From Candidatus Multivorans thiocomprendens (GTDB lineage Bacteria > Acidobacteriota > Thermoanaerobaculia > Multivoradales > Multivoraceae), in NCBI GenBank assembly GCA_027493375.1, contig JAPVWO010000301.1, positions 1-46,331 on the forward strand: DNA of 46,331 nt, given 5' to 3'. Positions 28,201 through 36,183 of this stretch are shown here, piece by piece. Every line of letters begins with the position of its first letter. Positions within the stretch are counted from its first letter, which is position 1. The notes below the pieces were generated by a model. It made no database searches. It saw only the letters and a program-made list of their open reading frames with translations, and had not been told where the DNA came from. The translations under genes and the position numbers were made by a program.

Positions 28201-29190
28201 ATGCCCCGGGTCCGCACCGCCGTTGGCCACGGTCCAGACACGTTCTTCCGCGCTCTCGATCAGGCCGACGAGCTGCTGCCACTCCTCACGGAAGGTGAGA
28301 TAGCCGTGGCTCGACTGGGTGAAACGCCGGGTCGAGTCGTCCCCGAAGAGCAGCTTCCAGTTGGCGGGACGCCAGTAGTCGAACCACAGGCGCTGCTTCT
28401 CGGCGACTGCCGCATGAAGCGCGACCAGCCGGTCCCAGGACGGGACCTCGAAGCCGAGCTTCTCCGCGATCGTCTCGGATACGTGCCGTAGCGACTCCTC
28501 CTTGAGATGCATGCCGTTTTCCGTCAAGCCCGGCCTCGCATCCGAAAAGAGGTCGACGAAGAGGAGGCCTCGCTCCGCGGCGATCTTCCTCGTTGCCCGG
28601 ACGTACCGCGCAAGGGACCGATTGTGATGCGAAAGGTCAGGTAGAAACTCGCTCGCCGGCCTCTCGAAGGGCGTGGGAGACACGAGCACGACCTGGTCGG
28701 CATGCTCCAGGAATCCGTCGATCAGCGCGTTGTAGGCCGACCTGAACGACTCGAGCCCTTCGGCTCCCGTCATCGATTCGGCTTTGCCGTACTGCGCGAT
28801 CACCACCGTCGCGCCGACCCGTTCGAGCTGAGCGTCCCAATCGCCGAAGCCGTCCTCGCGCCAGCGTTCCAGCGAAGAGCCTTGCCGGAAGACGGTGTCC
28901 GCCTCCCAGGAGAGATCGCGGAAGCTAGGACGAGCCTCGGAGAACGCGTCCGTCAGGATGGTCTCCAGGTAGCCCGCCCGCTGCAGATGCACCATGTCGG
29001 TGCCGCCGGTGAGCACGACCACCTCGCCTTCCCCCAGGACCAGCGGAGGTGGTGCCTGCGTGCAACTCGCCAGGAGCAGCAGCAAGGTCGCCGCTCCGCG
29101 GCGCGGTCCTTTCAGAAACCGGCGGGGGCGCCGGCGCACCCAGGCGCTCTGCCGCGGATGGCGCCAACGTCTCGGGCGCACAGGTAGCAC
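25264..29190 (-). CDS. Large lipoprotein: SGNH hydrolase + Piru_Ver dehydrogenase propeller + HEAT repeats + heme-binding c-type domain
   Basis: This is a 1308-residue protein. A signal ending LLLLLASC is a lipobox. Residues about 55-250 form an SGNH/GDSL-like domain (VVVLTGGTDMVHLQ, VVIAQYGKAESM, GLTENGMHLKEESLRHV). About 345-720 is the beta-propeller of PVC membrane-bound dehydrogenases (VPDGMEVNLFASEADGLTNP, NDKIIVLEDADRDGVAESS, NFRPVDVKVGPDGAVYVVDWYNP). About 730-1150 is alpha-helical HEAT-like repeats. The C-terminus has one heme motif CDSCHQ followed by GAVGPDLSAVG and an IKEGFTAL/ITTSD module. It probably oxidises a sugar or alcohol at the cell surface, with the heme accepting electrons. 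Family B repeat DNA covers its 5' end; a GTG at 29139 inside the repeat is an alternative start. Confidence 0.88.
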   Translation of the reverse strand: MLPVRPRRWRHPRQSAWVRRRPRRFLKGPRRGAATLLLLLASCTQAPPPLVLGEGEVVVLTGGTDMVHLQRAGYLETILTDAFSEARPSFRDLSWEADTVFRQGSSLERWREDGFGDWDAQLERVGATVVIAQYGKAESMTGAEGLESFRSAYNALIDGFLEHADQVVLVSPTPFERPASEFLPDLSHHNRSLARYVRATRKIAAERGLLFVDLFSDARPGLTENGMHLKEESLRHVSETIAEKLGFEVPSWDRLVALHAAVAEKQRLWFDYWRPANWKLLFGDDSTRRFTQSSHGYLTFREEWQQLVGLIESAEERVWTVANGGADPGHRRPEPEELFGHPAADIEAEIASFTVPDGMEVNLFASEADGLTNPIAIRWDTAGRAYVTVTTTYPHVFPGDVPNDKIIVLEDADRDGVAESSTVFAEGLNIPTAMELGDGGVYVGHHGELLFLKDTDGDGRADMRRVLLSGFGTGDSHQTISSFTWSPGGELYMGQGDGIESRVETPWGSADLYQSGFFRLRPRLLQMHPLLDDFMGPGNPWGVAFSEWGQIYSVDGAGGVTHLSLGQIPTTHRRRIGTIGAPGGYAGIAYLDGRHLPAEYRGQFAIGDYQANRVKRFSVAADGSGAALKWEEPLIHSSHRNFRPVDVKVGPDGAVYVVDWYNPIICHQDDEYRDPTRDKAHGRIWRITSSSVPLVKPPRLLDAPLQDVVAALEAPERWTRYQAKRELTRRDTKKVAAALGGWVTSLDPEDAAYERHLFEAVGAYATIEVPAPEVLGKLLEAKEPGGRAFASRIVGRWHDRLEDPLALLVRRVEDDDAQVRMEAVAAAAAIPRPESITVVARAVERPMDDSMEYVFSQAIQHLRPHWEGAHERGDLEFAESVHLAEVLNRAGGRERLADLRGTALSYHLDEDTRLTAIENLLAVGGKEEIEEFVLMPDRYVSGGKYDAGAHARILAAAARATRSGSLEPYDDPWGLAKMLGHPNLQLRANAAVLAGVWRAEDAQESLLAMARDASLPEFVRTAAFGAIASLEVEGARDLLAAHADAPHAPTLRVSAVEALVALDSRAAAKLAVRLFGEPGLDDTTATRALVAFLNHEGGVPALTGAIESAGLGRDAAKSLLRSFYASGRSDNVLLAALSTASGADALELDYDAGFVKSLAEVAAEQGDAARGAVLFVDLGCDSCHQVGDQGGAVGPDLSAVGTTLSAERIVEETLWPNRAIKEGFTALEITTSDSMIHQGYKRWTRDSEEAGDLVIQDLATGELVTIKAENIEDVRVTGSPMPTGLTSLLSQGQLLDLFKYVTTLGARS
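29107..29160 (-). repeat. Family B repeat, copy 3 (5' end of the 1308-residue gene)
   Basis: On the plus strand this copy reads AAACCGGCGG, GGGCGCCGGCGCACCCAG, then GCTCTGCCGCG; the last part is also found beside copy 2. On the minus strand it encodes WVRRRPRRF, the positively charged region just before the signal-peptide core, and contains a possible GTG start. Confidence 0.75.
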
Positions 29191-29271
29191 CCCGCGACGC
29201 TATCAACGCGGCTCGCTAGTCTCTCCTCCCGTCCGCGTCCCGACTGCTCCGTCCCCCCAAGGGAGGAACTC

Positions 29272-30453
29272 ATGTTCGTGTCTCTTCCGTACAGACGACG
29301 CTCACCCGCTTTGCCGGCTCTCCTCGCCGCGTCCCTCCTTGCGTTGGCAACCGCCACGGCGATCGCCGCCGAAGAAGAGGCATATCGAGGAGACGTCGAG
29401 GACGTCGTCACCATCGACGCGCTCGACCCTGAAGGTCCGTACGACAAGATCTGGGAGCCCTTCATCGCCCGCTGGACCGATGACCACCTCATTGCCGCCT
29501 ACGGCCTGCAGGTGCGCGGCAAGATGGACATGGGCGACATCGTCTGCTCGCTGAGCCTCGACGGCGGCAGGACCTGGAACGAACGCATCACGGTGTTCGA
29601 CCATCGCGTACGCAACGGCAGCGTGCAGCACGCCTACAACAACTCCGTGCTGTTCAGGCCTCCCGGTCAGGACGTCGTCTGGCTCTTCGTCATGCGCGCG
29701 CCCATGCACTACCGCGACAGCGAAAACGCCGACCTGGTCGCGGCGTACACGGCCGACGGCGGCTACTCCTGGAACCACGTCGAGCTGGCGATGGGTTACC
29801 AGGGCTCGCTGATCATCGTTGCGGGCATCGAGACCGTGGAGCGCGACGGAGTCCCTCACTATCTGCTCCCCGCCCACCGCAACTCACGGCGCCACGATCC
29901 CCACGGCGACCGCCGCCAGTTCGTGCTCGAGAGCAAGAGCCTCCTGCACTGGAAGCTGGCCGGCTACGTTCCGTATCCGGACGACGATCCGGTGTTTCTG
30001 CACGAGGGGAAGATCGCGCCCGTCGGCGACGGCGCGCTCGAGATGGTCATGCGGACGGCCACCATGGACCGCGAACGTCCGCTCGATTCCGGCCTGGCCT
30101 ACTCGACTCGCAGCAGGGACGGCGGGCGGACGTGGTCGACGGCGCGTCCCGAGCCCGAGCTGCCCAACTACCGGGCCAAGAGCTTCTTCGGCCGGGACTC
30201 CTCCGGCCGCCACATCTACGTCTACGGCGACAGTGCGCAGCGGCGCGGCCTCTACTACAAGACGCGGACGCCCGGCAGCGACTGGTCGCCGCAGCGCACC
30301 TTCTACGACGGCGGCAACCTCAACAGCTACCCCACGCTGCTCGAGGAGCCGTCCGGGGAAGGATCGGGAGGTTGGCTCGCGGTCTGGGACAGCTCCGACA
30401 GCCCCGAACGGCGCCGCACCGTGATCCGTTTCGGGCGGCTCTCGGTGGATTGA
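29272..30453 (+). CDS. Exported sialidase-like BNR/Asp-box protein
   Basis: This 393-residue protein has a signal peptide (ALPALLAASLLALATATAIAA/EEE) and three Asp-box motifs of six-bladed sialidase propellers: SLDGGRTWN, TADGGYSWN and SRDGGRTWS. Conserved neighbours include HEGKIAPVGDGALEMVMR and NLNSYPTLLE. Glycoside hydrolase family 33 and related BNR proteins cleave sialic acid or act on other sugars; a complete Arg triad cannot be confirmed by eye. AGGGAGGAACTC precedes the ATG. It is divergent from the 1308-residue gene, with about 80 bp between starts. Both belong to a secreted glycan-degradation set together with DUF1080. Confidence 0.8.
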   Translation: MFVSLPYRRRSPALPALLAASLLALATATAIAAEEEAYRGDVEDVVTIDALDPEGPYDKIWEPFIARWTDDHLIAAYGLQVRGKMDMGDIVCSLSLDGGRTWNERITVFDHRVRNGSVQHAYNNSVLFRPPGQDVVWLFVMRAPMHYRDSENADLVAAYTADGGYSWNHVELAMGYQGSLIIVAGIETVERDGVPHYLLPAHRNSRRHDPHGDRRQFVLESKSLLHWKLAGYVPYPDDDPVFLHEGKIAPVGDGALEMVMRTATMDRERPLDSGLAYSTRSRDGGRTWSTARPEPELPNYRAKSFFGRDSSGRHIYVYGDSAQRRGLYYKTRTPGSDWSPQRTFYDGGNLNSYPTLLEEPSGEGSGGWLAVWDSSDSPERRRTVIRFGRLSVD

Positions 30454-30520
30454 CGCGACAACGGTGTCGCGGCCGAGGCGACCGACTTGTTGCGGCGGAG
30501 GACTCAGGAAGCCGCCTGGA

Positions 30521-30811
30521 CTACCCGAGCTCCCCGGTGGCGTACTTGTGAAGGATGCTGGAGATCAGCGTCTGGTACGGAACGCCCTCCCGAGTCGCCA
30601 GCCGCTTGATCTCGACCAGGTCATGGCTCGGCAGTCGGATGTTGATTCGCTTGTCCTTGCGGAGTGTCTCCCGAGCCGCGGACTTCAGCCGGTCGGCAAC
30701 CCGAGACGAACTCGAGACTCTTCGAAGACTTCCCTCCTCGTAGGCTCTCAGGATCTCGCGCTCCTCCGGGTCGAGTGCTGCCGAGTCGAGCTTCGTTGAA
30801 CGCTGCGTCAT
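30521..30811 (-). CDS. CopG/BrnA-like antitoxin (ribbon-helix-helix), apparently orphan
   Basis: This is a 96-residue protein with a C-terminal ribbon-helix-helix: KRINIRLPSHDLVEIKRLAT, then REGVPYQTLISSILHKYATGEL, the pattern of CopG-type antitoxins (PF12441-like). These bind operator DNA and neutralise a BrnT or RelE-like RNase. No intact toxin gene is adjacent: the 80 bp between it and the P450 gene reads ARFLVVASLLTIGEATKKYL, then RKGREK in one frame. That is at most a short remnant of a toxin C-terminus. It may survive as a regulator or as an anti-addiction gene. Confidence 0.75.
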   Translation of the reverse strand: MTQRSTKLDSAALDPEEREILRAYEEGSLRRVSSSSRVADRLKSAARETLRKDKRINIRLPSHDLVEIKRLATREGVPYQTLISSILHKYATGELG

Positions 30812-30890
30812 TTCTCCCTACCCTTCCTCAGGTACTTCTTCGTAGCTTCGCCTATCGTCAGCAGACTCGCAACAACGAGGAACCGGGCCC

Positions 30891-32114
30891 CTAGGAGTTG
30901 GCTCGGCGCACCACGAGGCGGCCGGGCTTGCGGAACTCGTGGCCGTAGGGCGGTAGCGAAGACGCACGGTCGAGCGAGACGCCGGGCCAGCGCTCGAGCA
31001 GGGTCCGCAGCGCCGAGCGGGTCTCGGCACGGGCGAGCTGGGCTCCCAGACAGAAGTGGTTGCCGAGGCCGAAGGCCAGGTGCTTGCGGACATTGGCGCG
31101 GCCGGGCTGGAAGCTCTCGGGGTCTTCGAACACCGCCGGGTCCCGGTTGGCGCCGCCAACCATGCACTGCACGGTCTCGCCGACGGCGATCTTCGCGCCG
31201 CCGATGCGGACCGTCGCCGTCGTGTGCCGCGTGAGCGTCTGCACCGCCGGGTCGTAGCGCAGCGACTCCTCCATCACGTCTTCGACCGCGGCCAGGAACG
31301 CCGCTTCCCCCTCGTTCCGGGAATCGAGCGTGGCCGCCAGCAGGCCGGGCTCGCTCAGCAGGTAGTGGAGAGCGTTGCCGATCATCGACTCCGTCGTCTC
31401 GATGCCGCCGAACAGGACGATCAGGAGGTTCGCCAGCGCCTCGGAGCGGGCGAGCGTTCCGCCGGGGCCGGAGAGGACTTCAAGCAGCGTGCCGCTTTCC
31501 GCCCCGCCGGCCGGCTGCCGTCCGTCCAGCTTCTCCGCCAGGTACTCGCGCATCGCGGCCGCGGCCTCCTGGCCGGCGCGATGGAGCTCGGCGTCTCCCT
31601 CGAAATTCGCCAGCGACCGGGCGAACACCTCGTACCAGGCGCGCACCCGCGGCAGATCGCCGGACGGCAGACCGACGACGATCCCCATCGTCTCCAGGGC
31701 GGTCGGCGCGGCATAATCCGCCATCAGGTCGACCTCGACCGCCCCGCCCCCGGCCGCTCTTTCGCGGGCCTCGAGGAGTTCCCCGCAGAGCCGGTCGACC
31801 CGCGGCTGCCAGACCTCCCGCGACGCCTTGCCGGTGAAGGGAGCGAGGCACGCCTGCTTGTGGCGCTTCTGTTCCTCGCCCTCGACCGACAGCATCTGGC
31901 GGCCGAAGGTCGCCTGGATGAGGGACTTCGGCGAGTCGTTGGTGAACCGCTCCGGGTCGCGCAGCACGGACACCGTCTCGTCGTAGCCGACGACCACCCA
32001 CATGCCCAGATTCGGCGCCCACACCGCGGCCCCCTCGGACCGCAGTTTCGCCAGGTGCGGATAGGGATCGACCGCCAGGTCCTCGAGACGGAGCGCGGCG
32101 GCGACGGCGGACAC
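30891..32114 (-). CDS. Cytochrome P450
   Basis: This is a 407-residue soluble bacterial P450. The I-helix oxygen-activation motif is FGGIETTES, the K-helix ExxR is in EESLRYDP, and the heme-ligand loop is FGLGNHFCLGAQLAR with Cys355. The opening AVDPYPHLAKLRSEGAAVWAP and PERFTNDSPKS are typical of CYP class I enzymes, which need separate ferredoxin and reductase partners; none is nearby. The start is taken as GTG 32114, giving the family's usual length. A much longer open frame continues upstream but is only a shadow of the S9 peptidase. The spacing to that gene is 20 bp, so they are probably co-transcribed. The substrate is unknown. Confidence 0.92.
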   Translation of the reverse strand: MSAVAAALRLEDLAVDPYPHLAKLRSEGAAVWAPNLGMWVVVGYDETVSVLRDPERFTNDSPKSLIQATFGRQMLSVEGEEQKRHKQACLAPFTGKASREVWQPRVDRLCGELLEARERAAGGGAVEVDLMADYAAPTALETMGIVVGLPSGDLPRVRAWYEVFARSLANFEGDAELHRAGQEAAAAMREYLAEKLDGRQPAGGAESGTLLEVLSGPGGTLARSEALANLLIVLFGGIETTESMIGNALHYLLSEPGLLAATLDSRNEGEAAFLAAVEDVMEESLRYDPAVQTLTRHTTATVRIGGAKIAVGETVQCMVGGANRDPAVFEDPESFQPGRANVRKHLAFGLGNHFCLGAQLARAETRSALRTLLERWPGVSLDRASSLPPYGHEFRKPGRLVVRRANS

Positions 32115-32134
32115 TGGCGCTCGGCTCTGCCCGG

Positions 32135-34635
32135 TCAAGGTTGCGGGAGGCTGTAGTCGGCGGGCGGCTCCGCTCCCAGCATGTGCTTCACGAAGTAGTC
32201 CCAGCGCCGGCGAATGAAGTAGGGCTCCTGGGTGAAGAAGTGATCGCGATTCGGCAGGAGCAGCAGGTCGAAGTCCCGGTTGGCGTCGATCAGCGCGTCG
32301 ATGAAGGTGACCGTCGAGGCGGGCAGGCTGTTCTCGTCGTGCTCGCCGTAGACGATCAGCAGCTTGCCCTCGAGCTTCGAAGCAAGCGCCGCGTGCGGGG
32401 TGAGATTCGCCGGACGCGCGGCCGCGTCCGGCGCGAATCGTCCGCCGTCCTCGTACTCCGGCCAGCCCGTCCACTTGACGAACGGCGGATAGAGGTAGCG
32501 GTAGTCGTACGGCCCCGCCGACGACACCGCGACCTTGTAGACGTCCGGGTAGCGGAGCATGGCGAGCGCCGAGGAGTAGCCACCCCAGGAGTGGCCAGTG
32601 ATGCCGATGCGCTCCATGTCGAGCCACTCGAAGCGCTCGCCGAGCTGCTCGAGCGCGGCGACGTGATCCTCGAGCGTGAACTCGTCGTGCTTCTTCCACA
32701 TGACGTCGTGGAACGCCTTCGAGCGCCACGGCGTGCCTCTCGCGTCGATCGTGACGACGGCGAACCCGAGGGCGGTGAAGGTCGAGAAGTCGCCCTGCCC
32801 TCCGACCCGTTCGACCCCCGCGGCACTGGCGAAGCTGCGGGGGACGACGTTGGTCTGCGGACCGCCGTAGATGTGTTCGATCACGGGGTACTTCCGGCCT
32901 TCCTCGAAGTTCTTGGGCCGGTAGACCACGCCGTACAGGTCCGTCTCGCCGTCCGCCGCCTTGACCGAGAAGGGAAGCGGCGGCTCGTAGCCGCGGGCGA
33001 AGAGTCCGCCGGCGTCGGCCTCCTCCAGGGTTGCTACGACCGAGCCGTCGCTCCGACGAAGCCGCGAGACGGGAGGACTGTCTAGGGTCGACGAGTTCGA
33101 GACGAAGTAGCGGCCGCTCGGTGCGAAGGTCGAGGCGGCGCCGATCAGGACCGGGGCGGCGACGGTGACCGCGTGATCCGCCGGCTCGGGCGTCAGCAAC
33201 TCGACCTCCGCATCGCCCTCGAGCGGCGCCCGGTAGACGTGCCGCCAGTACGGGTTCCGTCCCGGCTCGCGCCCGCCGGCCGTGAAGTAGACGAAGCCGC
33301 CGCCTTCGCTCTCGTCGACGGCCACGATGTCGTGGACCACCCATTCGCCGCGCGTGAGCTGCCGAATGTCGCGGCCGCCTTCGAGGTCCACCAGGTAGAG
33401 ATGTCCCCAGCCGTCCCGCTGCGAGAAGGTGATCGCCTGCCTGCCGCCCACCAGCACACGGACGTTGGCGCCCATCGACCGGTAGAGGCTGTGGTTCAGG
33501 TCGAGAAAGGAGTCGGCCTCCTCCTCGAAGACGGTCTCGGCGCGCCCCGAGGCGAAGTCGTACCGGATCAGTTCGAAGCGGCTCGCGTCGGGGGCGAGGC
33601 AGAGAAAGAAGGCGCGGCGCGAGTCGGGCGTCCAGATCGCCTGCGGCGGCGTGGCGCCCAGCTCTCCGAAACAGTCGTCGGGAAGCGGCACCTGGCGGCT
33701 GGCGCCGCTGGCGACGTCGAAGACGAACATCGGGAATCGCGGGATCTCCCGGTCGCCGATCAGGGCGACCCGTTTCTCCAGCGTCCGCGGCCGGGCGCTG
33801 CCGTCGGCTGGCAGCAGGTCCAGGTAGGGTACGCGCCGACCTTCCTCTCGTCCGTGCGGGAAATGAGCAGCTTCGCCGAGTCGGGCGACCAGGAGGCGCC
33901 GGTCAACGGTCCTTCGAGGCCCTGCCGCAGAAGCTGGAGCTTCGCGCTCCAGCCCGGCAGGGCGCCGTAGCCGAAGTGCTCCTCGCCGTCCCGCGAGAGC
34001 TGCCGCTCGGCGCCGTCTTCCAGGTCGCGCAGCCAGACGTCGGGGCTGCGGGCGAAGGCGGCAACGGACCGGTCCGGCGCCGCGAGCTGAAGCGGGTCGG
34101 TGGCGAAGCCCGGCAGCGCATCGCAGGTGTAGGTCTCCAGGTCGCAGCGCGCGGCCGCCGTCGGGGTTCGGACCACCGCGCCGCCCGCGCCTCCGTCGAG
34201 CGCGAAGTCGAGGGAAACGATGCCGAGGTCCAGTGGATCGTGCGCGGTGTCGGTCGCCTGCGAAAGCGCCTCAGCCAGCCGCTCCTGGTCGAAGGCCGGG
34301 CGCTTCCCGCCCGTGGCGGCGTCGACGATCACGATCTCGGTGCCCTGGTCCGTGTCGCGCTCGTACCAGAACTCGTCGCGGTCGCCGATCCAGTGGGGGA
34401 CGACTTCTACGTTCCGGACCGTCCCCTGGACGTTCCGGGAGAGCAGGCTCGCGGCCTGGTCGTAGGCGGCCCGGGTCACCTTCTCCGGAGCGTAGGGCTC
34501 CTGCGCCGCGGCTTCGGGCGGGCCGGCCAGAAGAGGCAGCGCCGACATCAAGGTCGCCGCGGCGCGGTGTGTCGTTTCCGGAAGCCGGCGGGGACGCCGG
34601 CGCACCCAGTGTGTGACGCTCAGCTTTCCGGCCAC
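32135..34635 (-). pseudogene. S9 family prolyl oligopeptidase / dipeptidyl peptidase IV-like, frameshifted
   Basis: The N-terminal half (GTG 34635) has a signal region ending PPEAAAQEPY and propeller blades including GASWSPDSAKLLISRTDERKV. At about 33828-33840 the frame breaks. The continuing sequence VPYLDLLPADGSARPRTLEK lies in another frame, open down to 32135. One base appears to be missing. The catalytic half is complete: GHSWGGYSSALAML (Ser), GEHDENSLPASTV (Asp region) and NRDHFFTQEPYF (His). Joined, the protein is about 830 residues, normal for DPP-IV-like S9 peptidases that remove dipeptides from periplasmic peptides. It is either a recent pseudogene or a one-base assembly error. The operon order is class C hydrolase, this gene, P450. 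Confidence 0.8.
34565..34606 (-). repeat. Family B repeat, copy 4 (5' end of the S9 peptidase)
   Basis: On the plus strand GGAAGCCGGCGGGGACGCCG continues GCGCACCCAGT. On the minus strand it encodes HWVRRRPRRLP before the signal-peptide core, exactly as copy 3 does for the 1308-residue protein. The sequence just inside both genes (GTCGCCGCGGCGCGG-like) is also similar. Confidence 0.75.
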
Positions 34636-34637
34636 GA

Positions 34638-36098
34638 TCAGCCGCTGCGGCGCATCGCGAAGACGCCGTTCAGGTAGTGCGTCGCGCGCCCGTTGCCGTC
34701 GTCGCCCCAGAACGCCACGTCCCAGCCGCGGTTGCCGCCCATCGCCGGGTCGCGCGGCAGGAACCGGTCGCTTCCGAGCGGAATCAGCTCCGACTCGAGC
34801 ACGCCGCCGCCGAGCGACCGCGCCATCAGCCGGTCTCCGTCGGCGAAGAACGAGAAGCGACTGCCCACTGCCTCGAACCGCCCGACGTAGCGCTCAAGGT
34901 CGACCGCCACCGGCGTCACGGAGTCCGGAGTGGGGGTTTCCGGCTTGTCGATGCCGAAGACCTCCGGGAACAGGGTGTCGAAGACCCGGTCGGCGAGGGG
35001 GTACCCCTGGCTCGGCACGTTCGAGATCGTCGCGGCCGCGACGCCCTTGCTCGGGCACCAGAGCAGCAGGGACGAACCGCCCGTGTTCGTGCCACTGTGG
35101 CCGTAGATCACTTCGCCGCCCCAGCGCTTCCAGTAGGGCCCGGGGCACCACTTCTGGGCGATGACCTGAGCCGGCAGGTCGATCTCCGGCGTCTGCATCG
35201 CCTCGACGACCTCCCCGGACAGCACCTGCCGGCCGGCGGCCGACTGTCCGCCGCGCAGGAACAGGGCCGCGAACCGCACCAGGTCGCCGGCGCTGCAGCA
35301 CAGGGTCGCGCCCGCCGGCGCCATGCTGCGCGGCAGACCCCAGAACGGCACCAGCTCGCCCTCGGGACTGGCCGGCGTCTGCGCGTAGCCGAGCGCCACC
35401 GAGTGGTAGAGCAGGTCCTCGGGGAAGCTCGCGGAGTGCTCGAGCCCGAGCGGCCCGAGGATCCGCTCGGCGAGCAGGGTCTCCCAGTTCTTCCCCATCA
35501 CCCGCTGCGCCGCGAGCCCGGCGACGCAGGTGCCGGCGTTCGAGTAGCCGTACGCCGTCCCCGGCTCGAAGATCCCGGGAATCCCGGCAAGTGAAGCGAC
35601 GTACTGGCCGAGCGCGTCGTCGCCGCGACCGTGATCCGTGTACGGACCGTTGTCGAGTCCCGACGACATCGAGAGCAGTTGACGCAGCGTCATGTCGACC
35701 GGCGGCTCGTCGCTCGTCAGCGGCGCGCCGTCGAGGTAGGTCCCGACGGGTTCGTCGAGGTCGAGCGCTCCCTCGTCGACCAGCGCCAACACCACGGCGG
35801 CGTTGAACACCTTCGTCGTCGATCCGATCTGGAACAGGGTGTCGGGCGTGACCGCCAGGTCGCGTTCACGGACCGCGAGGCCGGTTGCGACCTCGTGGAC
35901 CGCCTCGCCGTCGAAGACCGCGAGCTGGGCGCCGACGATGCCGAGGCTGCGAGCGGAATCGTCGACGAGCTGCTGGAGGATGGCCGGGTCGACCGCGACA
36001 TCCGGTGGGGCCGCGACCAGGCCGAAGCTCCGCGCCCGCGAGACGATCGGCATTGCCGCGGCGACCGCGCCGGCTTTCAGGAAAGAGCGTCGGTTCAT
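34638..36098 (-). CDS. Tat-exported class C beta-lactamase-like serine hydrolase
   Basis: This 486-residue protein starts MNRRSFLKAGAVAAAMPIV, a twin-arginine-type signal. The nucleophile motif is S93-T-T-K96 in FQIGSTTKVFNAAV, then LLSMSSGLDNG, the YxN motif YGYSNAGTC and the HxG-type motif YGHSGTNTGGSS. After about residue 380 there is an additional C-terminal beta domain (RYVGRFEAVGSRFSFF ... MRRSG) of the DUF3471 type. The true start is ATG 36098; the longer frame would include the operator. It overlaps nothing, but ends two bases before the S9 start. The promoter region holds two palindromic operators shared with the divergent TonB receptor. It is likely a peptidase or esterase. Confidence 0.88.
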   Translation of the reverse strand: MNRRSFLKAGAVAAAMPIVSRARSFGLVAAPPDVAVDPAILQQLVDDSARSLGIVGAQLAVFDGEAVHEVATGLAVRERDLAVTPDTLFQIGSTTKVFNAAVVLALVDEGALDLDEPVGTYLDGAPLTSDEPPVDMTLRQLLSMSSGLDNGPYTDHGRGDDALGQYVASLAGIPGIFEPGTAYGYSNAGTCVAGLAAQRVMGKNWETLLAERILGPLGLEHSASFPEDLLYHSVALGYAQTPASPEGELVPFWGLPRSMAPAGATLCCSAGDLVRFAALFLRGGQSAAGRQVLSGEVVEAMQTPEIDLPAQVIAQKWCPGPYWKRWGGEVIYGHSGTNTGGSSLLLWCPSKGVAAATISNVPSQGYPLADRVFDTLFPEVFGIDKPETPTPDSVTPVAVDLERYVGRFEAVGSRFSFFADGDRLMARSLGGGVLESELIPLGSDRFLPRDPAMGGNRGWDVAFWGDDGNGRATHYLNGVFAMRRSG

Positions 36099-36124
36099 CG
36101 GTTCCGACCCTATCCGCCCGCACG

Positions 36125-36151
36125 ATACGGTCGTATACGATACGATCGTAT
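36125..36151. promoter_or_regulatory. Tandem 12-bp palindromic operators, likely for the local TetR regulator
   Basis: ATACGGTCGTAT (36125-36136) and the perfect palindrome ATACGATCGTAT (36140-36151) are 15 bp apart centre to centre in the 85-bp divergent intergenic region. TATAC elements that can act as -10 boxes overlap both. TetR-family dimers commonly bind such sites, and a TetR gene lies downstream of the receptor. Confidence 0.75.
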
Positions 36152-36183
36152 ACAGGGGCAAACAGACCGATCAAGGAGACACA

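Noticed and set aside
25639..28491. 950-codon plus-strand ORF opposite the SGNH/dehydrogenase gene
   Set aside because: Composition is typical of a high-GC antisense shadow, and the minus-strand protein has clear domains over the whole length.
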